Positions 1-11,039 of a stretch of 64,000 nt of DNA are shown in pieces. This DNA comes from Topomyia yanbarensis (taxonomy: Eukaryota > Arthropoda > Insecta > Diptera > Culicidae), in contig NC_080672.1 in assembly GCF_030247195.1 (NCBI RefSeq), positions 98,404,113-98,468,112 on the forward strand, written 5' to 3'. Position 1 is the first letter of the stretch; the number at the start of each line of letters is the position of its first letter. Under the pieces are notes generated by a model. That model was not told the DNA's origin and ran no database searches. It saw only the letters and a program-made list of their open reading frames with translations. A program made the translations under genes and the position numbers.

Positions 1-13
1 TGCGTTCAGAAGT

Positions 14-385
14 CTAGTGGAACACACGGTACACGAAGTTATCGTTAAATATGGAAGGACGTTTCATAGATTTCCGGCTACGAAGTGATCGTAGTTCATT
101 CGCCTGCTGGATTATAATAGACTCGCCATCCTCTGAAGCTCCTGCAACGTTTTCAAAAGCTGGAAATCCGCCCTCATCTATTTGGTTATCAAGTTCCTCG
201 TCGGCCAGCTCTGCAGCTGTTTCAAGAACAGGATCTTTTTTAACTTCCTGTACATTCCTTGCATATTGTACGCCTGTTCGACTAATTACCACCACTTTTG
301 CTCCTTCTCTAGCCACTACCCTGAGGCGCTCTGAAGAATATGTTGCATCTGGTTTGGTACGTTTATGGCGAGCCAACAGGACCAC
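14..385 (-). pseudogene. pol: gypsy-1 Pol C-terminal tail
   Basis: A 123-residue frame that continues the integrase protein after a frameshift near 385. It begins with a basic stretch (VVLLARHKRTKPDATYS), followed by a conserved-looking block and an acidic C-terminal region. This fits the variable DNA-binding tail of gypsy integrases, but the assignment rests on position more than on motif. It lies directly downstream of the integrase core in a different frame. Confidence 0.55.
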
Positions 386-386
386 G

Positions 387-1574
387 TCACCAATTTTTTA
401 TGTCGGACTCATTAGCACCCCGAACTGAATCAGCATACGTTTTACTCGAAAATTTCGATTCCGTATCTCGTTCTCGAATTTCATAACGGTCAAGTTTCTT
501 GTTGGATGGACTACCCCATAGGCTGGGAAACGTACCACGATGCTTCCAGCCCACCATCAGTTCGAAAGGTGTCACTGAAAGTCGAGAGTGAGGAACCAGT
601 GTGTTATGCCGGTGGACATATTCTTGCAGAGCATGACGCCAATTTCTACCATCCAACCTGGAAGCTGCCAGAGCTTTTGTGATACCCTGGTTTTGTCTTT
701 CGACTGCTCCATTGGATTGAGGACTGAGAGGTATCGCCTTGCGTATGTCAATCCCTTTATCTTTCCGGAACTCGATGAAAGCTGCGCTTTGAAACGGCGG
801 TCCGTTGTCGCTTTGCATTATAATTGGTAGCCCCCAGGTCTGAAATACTTCACATAAGGCGGAATTCGTGCTCTCTGCATCCATAGATTTCATCTCGATA
901 ACGTGAAGATATCGAGAATATGTGTCAATTACAATCAAGAACTCTCCCGAACCAAAACTAGGAACCGATAAGAAATCAATCTGTAAAATTTCCCATGGTC
1001 CTTCTGGGAGCTCTCTTGATGTAAGTGGCACAGGAGGGTTGCGTTTGGACAACAACAAACACGTTCCGCAGTCCTTAACAAAACGAGATACTTCAGCAGA
1101 CATTTTTGGCCACCAAAAAAATTGGCGCATAATGCGTTTCATAGCCACTTCACCCACGTGGCCTCCATGAGCGGATTCAAGAGCTTTTCTGTGAAGGGCT
1201 CGAGGCAAAATTACACGCTCATCCTTGAACACTAAAAATCCGAGGCAGCGCATTTTTTTCTTGTGAGCTTCGTACGCATGTACTTCATGAGACCATATCT
1301 TTTTCTCTAGCGTCTCCCGTACAAATTGTAGCTCTTCATCACTTTCTGACATGCTTTCTATTTCGTTCCATGTAAGCTTCATATATCCAGAATCCAGCGC
1401 ATACAGAAAATGCTTCTCTTCATCTTTTCCAAACGTTTCGATTTTCTGCGTTTCGGGTATAAGCCTGGATGCATCAGCAACATTTTCGTTGCCGGGTATG
1501 CGCTTAACAGTAAAATCATATGGCTGTAACCTCAAGGCCCAGCCTTCAGCATGCGTCACAGCTCTCCTACCCAA
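387..1574 (-). CDS. pol: gypsy-1 RNase H end plus integrase (frame remnant)
   Basis: A 395-residue frame. The first about 40 residues are the end of RNase H (a WALRLQPYDF-like segment followed by GNENVADASR). A zinc-finger domain follows with H136, H139, C169 and C172. The integrase core carries its acidic triad as D200 (QIDFLSV), D256 (SDNGP) and E292 (NGAVERQN), so the catalytic residues are present. Integrase inserts retrotransposon cDNA into host DNA. Because the upstream RNase H contains stops and the downstream tail is frameshifted, this is a surviving open segment of a dead element, not a functional gene. Confidence 0.85.
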   Translation of the reverse strand: MGRRAVTHAEGWALRLQPYDFTVKRIPGNENVADASRLIPETQKIETFGKDEEKHFLYALDSGYMKLTWNEIESMSESDEELQFVRETLEKKIWSHEVHAYEAHKKKMRCLGFLVFKDERVILPRALHRKALESAHGGHVGEVAMKRIMRQFFWWPKMSAEVSRFVKDCGTCLLLSKRNPPVPLTSRELPEGPWEILQIDFLSVPSFGSGEFLIVIDTYSRYLHVIEMKSMDAESTNSALCEVFQTWGLPIIMQSDNGPPFQSAAFIEFRKDKGIDIRKAIPLSPQSNGAVERQNQGITKALAASRLDGRNWRHALQEYVHRHNTLVPHSRLSVTPFELMVGWKHRGTFPSLWGSPSNKKLDRYEIRERDTESKFSSKTYADSVRGANESDIKNW

Positions 1575-1860
1575 TCGGTGGTTGGTGTTGAATATATAGT
1601 CGTTGGCCTCAGCATCGGTTCGAATAACAAACGATGTAGTTAGCAGATAATAACTGAATCGCTACACTCCCCAAACGACAGCAAGGGCTTCTTTTTGTGT
1701 TTGAGGATAACGTTGCTCGGTCTGTGAAAGGACTTTCGAAGCTCAAGCAATGATTCGAGGATGCTCATCACCATCATAATGCGTTAGCACAGCTCCAAGG
1801 CCTGTTGGCGATGCATCGCCAAACAGCTCGATGCGGTCCGATGGATTATAGTATCCTAAG
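1575..1860 (-). pseudogene. pol: gypsy-1 RNase H, broken by in-frame stops
   Basis: Translating the minus strand by hand gives an RNase H domain. A GDASPTGLGAVL segment holds the first catalytic Asp. An EQRYPQTQKEALAV-like helix follows, then a YYLLTTSFVIRTDAEAN segment with a second Asp. At least two stop codons interrupt it. It joins the integrase frame ending at 1574. The DNA at about 1861-2003 between this and the RT end is not recognisable as pol. Confidence 0.75.
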
Positions 1861-2003
1861 CGCCTAAGGCCGATGACCAGCTGAAGCAGAAAGCGAAGCG
1901 TTTGCGGACGCGTCTGAGCTCTTTACATAGTGTTTTGCCGCGTTCGCCCCGCTTTTACTATGATAGTATTACGTGTTCTACATGCACACACCAAATAGAT
2001 AGG

Positions 2004-2763
2004 TCAAACGCATTCGCTTCGCTTACCGCTACCGCTTCGCAAATCGCGTAAGCATGTCATCGGCCTAATAGTCTTTAACGCCTCGTCCTTAAGATATGTG
2101 AATTCTCTATCTTCATTCTCAGTCCAATAGAATCTGTCCGAAACTGCTAATGATCTTAAGTGCTCTGTTTTGGTTGCTCTGTGTATGATAAATTTATCCA
2201 CAAACGTTATTAAACCGAGGAAGCTTTTAACTTCACAACAAGAGACAGGAGTCCGGAATTGCCTGATTTCAGAAATTTTCTCCTCCTCAACCATCCATCC
2301 CTTTGGTGTCAAAGTAAAACCCAAAAAATCCTACAATCTGGCTACCGAAGACACATTTGCTTTCATTCAGTTTAACGTTGTGATTTCTTAGGCATGCAAG
2401 GACTGTTGCCAAATTCTGGTCATGCTCCTCTTTCGTCGATCCGAACACCACAATGTCATCCAGGTAATTTTTGCATCCTTTGCATCTTCCCAGTATCTTT
2501 CTTTGCAACGTTTCTTGGAACGAATCCGGAGCATTGCATAGTCCAAATGGTAATCGCACACATCGGAACATCTGAAATTCGGTGAAGAAGTTGGTTAGGT
2601 GCCTTGAGTCTTCATCCAATTCGATGTGGAAAAATGCATTAGAAATATCGATAACAGAAAACCAAGTAGCTCCTTTTAGTTCGGCTAAAATCTGCTCCAA
2701 ACTTGGCATTGAAAATGGAGTTCGGTAGATATACCGGTTAGGGCCTCTCAGGTCAATAACCAA
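2004..2763 (-). pseudogene. pol: gypsy-1 reverse transcriptase
   Basis: Two overlapping minus-strand frames together form the RT. The frame 2763-2287 carries VIDLRGPNR, the palm Asp in FSVIDISNAFFHIEL, the LPFGLCNAPDSFQ motif and the catalytic YLDD box. The frame 2324-2004 carries the downstream connection segment (FLGLITFVDKFI). The N-terminal fingers lie further upstream at about 2900-2764, ending in VVPKGKK before a stop near 2770. RT copies the element RNA into DNA. The stop and the frameshift make it a pseudogene, although the active-site residues remain. Confidence 0.88.
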
Positions 2764-2891
2764 CCTGATTTATTTTTTCCCTTTAGGCACGACCAACATG
2801 GAAGAACAAAAGGATGTGTCCATTCCATCGACTACTGGTTCTATGATATTTGCTCTTATCAGTTCTTGAATCCGTCTTTCCACTAGAGGTT

Positions 2892-3533
2892 TTAAATATT
2901 TCGGCAGGGCGGTTTCGATTTATCGTAATGGATCTTCACAGGTGGAACATTGAATTTTGGGAAAATCTCGTCCTTAGAGAGTACAGCGATCTCACCAGCA
3001 GACAACGATTGCTGGAGCCCAAGGCTCTGGGATTGCACAGGTACCTTCAGTCCAAGCATTAGAATACTGTAACGCGATGCCGTCGACCTACTTAGCAGAG
3101 CACGTACTTCTTTAACCACATAAAAATTTTCTAACATTACCGGTCTATCATCGGAGATGTACAGATATGCCAGAAAAGTCGCAGATACCTCAATATCTTC
3201 AGCGGATGCGTATGCTTTCAGTGGCCTATCCGTCTGACTGGTTACCTCGTATACTTGGTTTCTATGCTTTGGGTCTGAGATTAACTTTTGAAACAATTCC
3301 ACCTGTGCTCCAGAATCAATCAAGAATGCACAACGCAATCCACCCACAACTGCAAATATTACACCTTCATCTGTTTTCTCAATCTGTGAATTCAGCGAAT
3401 ACGAAGCTGCGTCAACTGGTTTTGGAAATGAGCGGTCCAGCTGGTAAATGCTAATTTTGGAGTAACTACCCTGATACTTGTTATTGTTATTTTCCTTAGT
3501 GTTTCTAATGAATGCCTTTTCACATGACACCAA
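2892..3533 (-). CDS. pol: gypsy-1 aspartic protease and RT start (frame remnant)
   Basis: A 213-residue frame containing the retropepsin-type active site FLIDSGAQVELF (about residues 70-80). A beta-rich region follows, and then the segment leading into RT (DEIFPKFNVPP). Retropepsins cleave the Gag-Pol precursor. No gag frame is visible upstream: the DNA beyond 3533 becomes AT-rich and is not clearly related, so the 5' half of the element is missing or unrecognisable. Confidence 0.75.
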   Translation of the reverse strand: MVSCEKAFIRNTKENNNNKYQGSYSKISIYQLDRSFPKPVDAASYSLNSQIEKTDEGVIFAVVGGLRCAFLIDSGAQVELFQKLISDPKHRNQVYEVTSQTDRPLKAYASAEDIEVSATFLAYLYISDDRPVMLENFYVVKEVRALLSRSTASRYSILMLGLKVPVQSQSLGLQQSLSAGEIAVLSKDEIFPKFNVPPVKIHYDKSKPPCRNI

Positions 3534-6177
3534 AGATATATTAGAACGCTATCATTATAATTGTTAAATAAGCTTATTTATGTAAAATAATATTCAATAA
3601 TATTTTCATTAATATTTTTTTTATTATTCTTTAATGCCAATGGATTCACTACAATGGGAAAACTTGGAATTGAATAATCAGTACAATGTTGCAAAAGTTC
3701 ACCACAAGTAAAACGGAATTGAAATTCCAATGATAATTGTTGGAATCTGAACGAAGCAGCGTAGTTTCACTTAAAACATTTCATTTTAATATTCCCAAGA
3801 TATCGTAATGTTCAATGTAATAAAACTTAACGACGACTGAGCTTAAAGTCCCAAAGTTTTAATTGAAAATGATTCCTGCCAGGCATTCCACATTCATTAT
3901 TTTTTATAACTCAACTGCAACAATAAGCCATAGTGTAATGCATTTTTCGCGTTAAGATTCGTCTATTATTCAAGCCGCAGCCCGGCTGGTATAGAGAATA
4001 GCTGCCTTTCACGTCACAACGAATACCACCGCCATTGGATATCGATTTGGTGGATTCCGACGAAGGCAGAATTCAATAGACTGAATAAACATGAACTTCC
4101 GCCGGTTAACCAATAACCGTCAGCTCGGTGGTACATTACCATTAGCCATAAAAAATCCAAGGTCCTGGACTGATGCTGATCCGTACCTTCGTTCGTCGCT
4201 CCGAACGGCATGTCCCCGGATGCAAATAAAATATCCCGACACAATCTCGTCCTGGCAAGGAAGGCAAATAGCTAGGTGGGTGTGTATATGTACGGTACAC
4301 GGTACAGTGGGGATATAAAGCGTCACAACGAACGCCAAGCCGAATGTGGCTGGCTGTCGCTGCAGCTCGCCAGGCAGAGGCGGTGATTTCCGTCTTTCCT
4401 TCTAGTCGGATCATAGATGGTTTTGTTCTGAAACTCACCTCTTTTCACATTCCAACAATGTTCGTACACCACGGACAGGTACGTACATACACCGTCAAAC
4501 GTGATGCCGTTTTAATACGGTTTTATGGTTCCGCTTTGATAGAAAGCAAAACTTTCTCTTACCATCCTTACGTGAACTAGATGAAGTAAGAAGATCAAAA
4601 ACGGGGACACATGCAAACCCTTCCAATGGCCGATAGTGACCGACTGTTTGAGGTAATCCACCATGTGATTGAAAAGGCTTGAAGAAATCGGCTCACAACA
4701 CACTGCTGGGTAAATTAGCAATTCGGAATTTCCCGTGTAGGATTCTCGATGGTCTACATTCCAGTGAGCTTCATGTGAACTCAGAAAGAAGCTTATCTGG
4801 CACTATTTTGAGCTAAATCTGAAAAGTAGCGCTTTCTTCTTTCAATGAAATTGCATACTTCGTATTTCGCATTTTCTGAACATGAATGGCTGCATTTTTG
4901 TTTCAAGTTTCTATAAAATGCAGGATTAAAAGGAACGACAATAGATTGACTCATTCCTTCAGATGTTTGTGATGGCCATTCAATTCCTATTCTGTTTATT
5001 GTCTTTGAGCTCGTTGTAATTGAATACAGGCAATCCTTTTTAGTGTTAATTGATATTGTACAATACCCGGACGCAACTGCACCTGGAATTTACAATCGTT
5101 TTCGTTTCCCAGCAGTTAGACGTCCATAGCACTTCCATTCTAGAATCGTCCCAAAACGATTAGCGCTTCCGAATCACTGCATTCCATTTAATTAAAATCA
5201 AATAACCAACACCCTTGCATTCCTGCATGTACGTGCAACAAGTGAACCAATTAAGCATTTTGTTTGGAATTCATTATTCTGTCCTGCCGTCTAGCACAAT
5301 GTTGTAGGCCGATTTTTTCACCGTTAGCCAGAAGAGCCATTCGGTAGAATTAATAGGAATAGGCTTTAGTTGTGAATGTTCAGCTATTTCCGGTTACAAT
5401 GCAATGGTGCACCACCGTTGCTGCAGCACACTGCCCCAACACCAAGCGCAGGCATGCAATACGAAAGCGAAACGGCATACTGCAATAATATTTCTTTGTA
5501 ATAACTGTAAAACTCGAACAAATCGCCATTTAGCACCCGATGCCGTTCTGCATCTGGGAGCATTCGAGGGATCGGGTTTGTCCTGCTTTTGAGCTGTGTA
5601 TGCATGTATGTATGTATGGATGTATGGAAGCATGTACTGAGCTTTTACGTGCTTTGTTATGGAGTCGCTCCCTGTTGTTGTGGCCCTGGAAATTTATTAT
5701 CCCTGCTGCTGGTACTGAAGCAACCGCGTCTTCTTCCACCCACCGAGGGCTGCTGTTTCAAATGAAATATTCCCAGTGTGATCAACATTTGTCATTGGAG
5801 GAAAAGTTGCTTCATTCTGCAGGTGAACTGGAGCATGTTGTTGGTTTTGAAACATACCCATGGCGATTTCAGAATCTAGAAGAAATAGTTTGGCTCTAGG
5901 AATGGCTGACGTAAAAGCATAAATTTCGAAGTTCGCGAAATTATATTACTACTATTCCACGGCAGGAAGGGAATACAATAAAATATTTCGCAATATAAAA
6001 ATGAATTGCCCTTAGCAATGGTTTATCCTGATTAGTGGCCATTTTTTAACTTGTTTAAAATTATGGTGGTTGATCTAATCAGTGGCATAGTAAGAAAATC
6101 TATCGGAAAGGGGAGATATGTATATTTAAGTATATATTTAGCTTCAAACTCCTGGCCTGTTGTTATATAGGCACTGT
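3534..6177. other. Unassigned, host-like non-coding stretch
   Basis: 2.6 kb with no transposon protein signature. The first about 450 bases are AT-rich. 4000-5800 is more balanced and contains only short frames under 120 residues with no recognisable domain. A short ATGT/ATGG microsatellite lies near 5603-5625. A TATA-like ggatataaag near 4312 could be chance. Nothing here supports a gene call. It may be single-copy intergenic or intronic DNA. Confidence 0.4.
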
Positions 6178-6419
6178 GTGGGACTCACGACTCACGTTCG
6201 TGCCTAACCACTAAAAACACTCCTTACTTTTACGCCCTTCTTCCCCTCGGAACTCCGTCAAGGTATTACTTCGTGGAGGGACCCGTTGTGCTTTCGTCGC
6301 TCCATTTAGTTCTGTTCCTTTTCGGATTCTCGTTTGGTTTATGGAAAGGCTCGACCTATCAGCTTTGATTTAACTCTCGACTCTTAGCTTGCTTCTTGTC
6401 TCCAATTATTACGTCACCA

Positions 6420-6900
6420 TTTAGCTCTCGTCCTCGTGAGCCGTTTACATGCTGGTTCCATGAGCCATTTGGCTCCTGTTTCCATGAGTCATTCAGCTTC
6501 CGGCCTTATCACGATCTACTTGGATGGTCCCTAACGGAGATCTCACCTTACTCCGACCGATAGTTGCCCAACGGAGGAATTTCCTCCGTCACCGATACCC
6601 GCTTCCTTGAGCCATTCAGCTCCCAGGTTTATCGAGATCAACTCGGATATTATCCTACTCCGACTGAGATTTCCACGGCAACGGAATTTCTCTCGATACC
6701 GGTGTTTGTTTCGTGAGCTCCCCTTTTCGTCACGATTCTGTTAGGTAGTCCACGGCGACCAATCTACCCTACCGTGAATTCCCCGGCGGTAGATTGCTCC
6801 CGATACCGATGTTCGTTTCCCTTGAGCCATTTAGCTCCCAGCTTCGTCCCGATCTACTCGATCTAGTCCCCGGCGGTGAACCTAACCTACTCAACCGGCC
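6420..6900 (-). repeat. Tandem sub-repeats in the R1-like 3' tail
   Basis: Degenerate blocks of about 105-110 bp. Each contains a run like cgataccgatgttcgtttcc, followed by gagccatttagctccca and then cggcgg/ctcc-rich sequence. The blocks can be matched at about 6583, 6690 and 6793. A shorter version is visible inverted at 30480-30620 in the second R1-like copy, so the repeats belong to the element and not to the insertion site. Confidence 0.6.
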
Positions 6901-7358
6901 AACCAGTGGGTGCTATGGTGCATCCAGCGTTTCCGGGTGGAGCGTAGTTTCCGGTTCACTGCTACCCCAACGACTCACTGGTAGCTATTCGACGCGGTCC
7001 AATCCCCGGCGGTGGATCTAGCCTGCTCACGAGCTATCCGGTAGGGTGTCGAAGCCGGTCCGACGATTCCGGTGAAGCCTGCTACATCGCGTACTACTCA
7101 CCTGGTCCCAGGCGATGGACCTAGTCTACATCTTCGGAGAGTTCCCTGGCGGCGAAGTTTCTCCCGAAAACCGATTTGTGGCTTCACGGCGACGTTCTAG
7201 CCAATGGCGCTGCTTTGTTGGTCCCTTCACCACTTCCTCTGCAGCTCGGAGAGTATACTCGTAACCACTCTGTTGACAGCGTCCCAGATATATTCGTTGT
7301 GGTACTTCTCTTCGATGACATTCTCCACTGTCACACCAGGCACACCCCTACGAACCAT

Positions 7359-8096
7359 TCAAAGACCACGTGTTCCGGTGTCTCTTGCAACACACTCCGG
7401 GCAAAGGGGTGATGAAACATGGCCAAATAGCAAGTACTTCCGGAAGCATCCGTGCACGGAAAAAAACTGCATCCAATGGAATTTCACCTCTCCATGTTTC
7501 CTTAGTACCCAAGCAGACACATTCGGGATGAGTCGGTGGGTCCACCTTTCTTTCTCCGCGTTGTTCCACTCCTGCTGCCACTTAGCCATCGAGTCCGCTT
7601 GGACCAGTCTCCTTGCATCACGTGCATTTCTTCGCTGGTAGCATTCTAAGTCCTCAGCCAGAATGATGCAGATGGTGATCATCCCGTCGATAACTGCAAC
7701 CGTTCTGTAAGCACTCGCTATTCGTACGGTCATTAGTAGGAATGTTCTGTTCAGCTTTTCACGGTTCTGCTTGGTTTTTAATGCAGCGCCCCAGGCAGGA
7801 ACCTCACATCGGAGTATCGATGACGAAACACTAGACAGCAGACGTCTCATGCTGCTCCTCGGACGCCAACGTTTGGCATGATTCTCGCTATTGCGTTCGT
7901 TGTCTTCGCCAACTTTTCGCAGACGTAGTCGACGTGGTTGTTGAAGCTTGTTGGACAGTCCGCGCTCACCTTCCGTGAATTTCATCAACCTGTTATGGAT
8001 GATTGTTTCCAGGAGTTTTCCGAGTGTATCCAGCAGATATTTGGGCCTGTACGAGGCCGGATCGCCCGGTGGCTTTCTTGGCTTTGGCAGCAACAC
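7359..8096 (-). pseudogene. R1-like RT fusion frame lacking its catalytic core
   Basis: A 245-residue frame. Residues 1-50 are the RT fingers (YRPKYLLDTLGKLLE). At about residue 50 the sequence switches to the post-RT region, and the protein then continues to the CCHC-like terminal finger before ending after CVARDTGTRGL through a frameshift. Family members continue past this point, and the expected continuation is readable in another frame down to about 7200. The internal deletion removes the fingers-palm boundary and the FADD box, so no polymerase activity is expected. Confidence 0.75.
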
Positions 8097-8104
8097 CGTG
8101 TACG

Positions 8105-8810
8105 TGAGAATGTTTTAGCTGAGCTGGTGCACGAGTTATTGGAATCCGGGATTATAACCGAGACGGAGTCTCCCTACAATTGCCAAGTGGTTTTGGTTCC
8201 GAAGAAAAACAATGAGTTTCGGATGGCTGTTGACTATCGGCTGCTCAATTCGCGCACGATCAAAGATAAATTTCCTATGCTCGATATCGAGTCGTGTTTA
8301 CAGAAGCTGACGAGTGCACAGTTATTTATAACAATTGATTTATACAGTGGATACTATCAAATTCCACTAGAACCGCAAAGTCAAAACTACACTGCGTTTT
8401 CTACCGTTGATGGACATTATCGGTTTCTTAGAATGCCATTTGGATTGGCGAATGGATGTGCAGTGTTCCAAAGAGCGATTAATAAGATCGTGGAAAAGCC
8501 AAGGAAGCAGAACATTGTAGTGGTGGCCTACATCGACGATCTGATTCTGCCAGGAAAAAGTGAAGAGGAGTTGTTGGCCAATTTCGAACGGTTGTTGGTG
8601 GCGTTGCTGGAAGAAGGATTTACAATAAATTTAAAAAAGAGTCACTTCTTTAAGCGCCAAGTTGAGTGTTTGGGATTCGACGTGGGTGCCAACGGTGTGC
8701 GACCGGGAGAACGGAAGATAAGAGCGGTGGCCGAGTTTCCGATTCCAGATACAGTGCACGCAGTTCCTAGGATTATCCGGCTTTTTCAGAAGATTCGTGC
8801 AAAACTATAG
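8105..8810 (+). pseudogene. pol: gypsy-2 reverse transcriptase
   Basis: The frame carries the fingers (GIITETESPYNCQVVLVPKK), the palm segments FRMAVDYRLLN and FITIDLYSGYYQIPL, the LRMPFGLANG motif, the catalytic box as YIDD, and the CLGFDVGANGVRP connection. The start is a fusion: the codons before about 8105 are antisense to the R1-like element. A frameshift near 8800 ends it, and RNase H resumes in another frame at 8818. RT activity from this copy is not expected. Confidence 0.87.
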
Positions 8811-8817
8811 CATAATA

Positions 8818-8980
8818 GCGGAGCCTCTGTTCCGCTTGTTGCGGAAGGATGCTGAGTTTGCATGGACCATCGAGCAACAACAGGCGTTCGAGAAAATAAA
8901 AGGCTGGTAACCAGACCGTTGCTTGTGCTGTATGACCAGAACGCGGAGGTTGAACTGCATACAGACGCTTCGAGCGTGGG
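8818..8980 (+). pseudogene. pol: gypsy-2 RNase H, N-terminal piece
   Basis: A frame change from the RT, then AEPLFRLLRKDAEFAW and, after a further one-base slip near 8897, VELHTDASSVGV. The last segment holds the first catalytic Asp of RNase H (HTDAS). The coding sequence stops exactly where the BEL 5' LTR begins at 8981 and resumes after the 3' LTR at 14340. This shows that the BEL element was inserted into this domain. Confidence 0.8.
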
Positions 8981-9480
8981 TGTTTAATACTCACCTTTAA
9001 TCCACCACCACATGAACCTGAAATGAAATGAAATTTTATGCATTGTACATACCTGTAAATACTCACCTAGTCCTAAGAAAAAGTGAACTAATCATAGAAT
9101 TTTAGAAACAAAATGCAATGTAAAATACTTACCGTACGATTCGCACAGTCAGCCCACTGTGCAAACCCTAAGCAGAAATGGATTCAGCAAACCATAACAT
9201 AGCTGTCAAACAGCCGCAGCATAAAACACACATAGACAAATGTACACAAAAGCATACAATAAACAGATAGTAAAACGCAATCGTTGGTGTCGGTCGCAGA
9301 AAAATAGTTTTTCGAGTTTACATTTTCGCGATATCCAAAGTTCCCTACAAACCCGTTTATTTCGCGCACGACAGCTGAAAGTGCAGTGGTTGCATAAAAA
9401 AGTCCTGATTCAGCAGGTGAAAACGGCAAAAACTTTCTAAAAGATCCAGAAAGTAAGAAGAGTGGTGAAGTGCGTGAACA
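8981..9480 (+). repeat. BEL 5' LTR
   Basis: A 500-bp direct repeat with TG...CA ends, paired with 13839-14339. It contains an AC-rich centre (cacacatagacaaatgtaca) and an aataaa-like motif near 9259. It is followed directly by taaat and the primer-binding site. Confidence 0.88.
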
Positions 9481-9486
9481 TAAATT

Positions 9487-9504
9487 TGGTCCTTCGAACC
9501 GGAT
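9487..9504 (+). promoter_or_regulatory. BEL primer-binding site
   Basis: tggtccttcgaaccggat begins six bases after the 5' LTR. Its reverse complement ends in CCA and contains GGTTCGA, the T-arm motif of a tRNA 3' end. This is the expected tRNA-primed start for minus-strand cDNA. The exact tRNA was not determined. Confidence 0.75.
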
Positions 9505-9613
9505 CTTGAAGAAAAGTGCGTGAGTGAACGGGAATACGGCGCTACCGAAGAAGAAAATGGCCGACGAGAGGAAATTCAGTGAGTTGGAGTAGACGAAGAA
9601 TATTGTCGATTCA

Positions 9614-10566
9614 ATGGCTTTGTTGGAGTACTATGCGAAGGAGTTCGACAAGGACAGTAAGTTTGCGGGCCAAGTAGAAGCGTGGGCGGAAAAGTTGGAG
9701 AAATTTTACGACGAGTTTCACCGGACGGTGGTGAAATTGGAGATGTTTTCCACCGATAAGGAGCCAATCGACCTGAAAAGGAACGGCAGTTGTTTGACGG
9801 TCGCTATTATGCTCTTCGGTCCTTCTACTTGGCCAAACTGGCGAAGAAAACACGTTCTCCCCCTTCTGCCAACCCCGCACCATCGAGACCAATGAACATC
9901 GGGCTTCCGGAGCTTAACCTACCCAAGTTTAGCGGTAAGTTGGAAGAGTGGTGTGTTTTTCGCGATTCATTTGAATCCGCAGTAGGTTCCCGGAGCGACA
10001 TCAGTGCGGTCGAGAAGATGCACTATCTGAAGGGCCTCGTTCAAGGAGAGGCAGCGCGCATTCTCGACCCTATCAAAATAAGCGAGCAGGGCTACAAGGA
10101 CGCTTGGCGAACGTTGCGGCTGCGCTTTGAGAACAACTGGCAGTTAATCAAGTGTCACATTCGGACGCTTTTCGACACTCCAGCGATGCGCAAGGAATCA
10201 GCTGAAGATCTGCTTGCGCTGATTGATCGCTTTGAGCAGCAGATCTCCGTTCTGAAGAGCTTGGGTGAACCAGCCGACCGATGGAGCTCTATCCTGGTTT
10301 ACCAGCTATCTATACGCCTCGATCCTTGTGCGCTCCGGGAATGGGAGAACCACTGTAGCAAACTCGATGCGGACAACATCGCTTCGGTTCTGGGAGGAAC
10401 CGCCGACACATCAGAGGACACAAGCACTGGTGCGTCAACTTCAATGCCATCATACGTGACGATGGTAAACTTCCTCCAGAACTACGCTCGAGTTTTGCAA
10501 GCAGTTTTTCAGCCACTTCGAACACCGCTCCTCCTCGCAGCAAGCCAAATCCGACATCCAAGCTAG
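9614..10566 (+). pseudogene. gag: BEL Gag (frameshifted)
   Basis: Two overlapping frames make one Gag: 9614 to about 9790 (LLEYYAKEFDKDSKF..., a coiled-coil-like lead) and about 9790-10566. The second contains the Pao-type block GLPELNLPKFSGKLEEW with VFRDSFESAV, MHYLKGLVQGEAARIL and LRLRFENNW, typical of DUF1759 proteins. Gag forms the particle that packages the element RNA. One frameshift near 9790 and another before the zinc knuckles (10623 onwards) break the protein. Confidence 0.82.
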
Positions 10567-10622
10567 CAGCCTTTCCAGTCGCAGCTACACAGCAAACTGC
10601 AGTATCCAGTACACCCTCTTCC

Positions 10623-11039
10623 AGCGCCAGCAAGCCGAAGCCGTGCGACAAGTGCGGTGAGAGTCACTACCTGTACAGCTGTCCGGAATTTCGGAAACTC
10701 AACCTTCGCCAACGGATCGATCTGGTAAGACAGAAAAACCTTTGCATTAACTGTTTAAGATCGAGTTCCCATTATGCCCGGAACTGTTCTGGGTCAAGAT
10801 GCCGTACATGTACCAAGAAGCACCACACCCTTCTTCATACTGAGCCCTCTGACGACAATCCCGCTGCTGGTCAAGCCACCGGATCAACTTGCTGTGTAGC
10901 CCTCCAGCCGACTCTCACCGAAGCATCTGCGCTGCATGCTCCGAACTCACTATCACCCCAGTCTGTTTCGTAAGCTCCCATCCAGCAACCGTCTACCTCT
11001 ACCTCAATCGCAAACTTATCCCACATTCATGCGCCTTCC
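10623..11039 (+). pseudogene. BEL Gag zinc-knuckle region and Gag-Pol linker
   Basis: In the same frame as the pol that follows, this stretch encodes CDKCGESHYLYSC (C-x2-C-x4-H-x4-C), then a second Cys-rich cluster (CINCLRSSSHYARNC) and a third (CRTCTKKHHTLLH). These bind RNA in Pao-type Gag-Pol. A TAA at 10971-10973 interrupts the frame before the protease at 11040. Confidence 0.8.

Larger units (their letters stand above)
1..3533 (-). mobile_element. Decayed Ty3/gypsy retrotransposon, pol region (gypsy-1)
   Basis: Read on the minus strand, the stretch runs protease, reverse transcriptase, RNase H, integrase and integrase tail in the canonical Ty3/gypsy order, so it is one element rather than scattered fragments. 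Frames change between 3533 and 14, and stops occur in the RT start (near 2770) and in RNase H, so it cannot make a full polyprotein. No gag or LTR was recognised upstream of 3533, and the downstream end runs off the window. It is an old copy compared with the gypsy element at 35955-47410. Confidence 0.85.
6178..8098 (-). mobile_element. R1-like non-LTR retrotransposon, 3' part with internal deletion (copy 1)
   Basis: The minus strand encodes the start of an RT (LLPKPRKPPGDPASYRP, then LLDTLGKLLETIIHNRL). It jumps directly to the C-terminal domain (RSSMRRLLSSVSSSILR, AWGAALKTKQNREKLNRT) and ends in the terminal Cys/His finger (FGHVSSPLCPECV). The catalytic FADD core is deleted. Downstream, at about 6178-7100, is a GC-rich 3' tail with repeated blocks of roughly 105 bp (the gccattTAGCTCCCAG motif recurs near 6605 and 6820). 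R1 as clade is inference. The related plus-strand remnant at 29190-30815 shares the same 3' tail. Confidence 0.8.

Noticed and set aside
4300..4340. TATA-box-like promoter (ggatataaag)
   Set aside because: An isolated match with no downstream gene or other promoter element.
7204..7641. 145-residue plus-strand frame
   Set aside because: Antisense to the C-terminal finger region of the R1-like element. A shadow frame.
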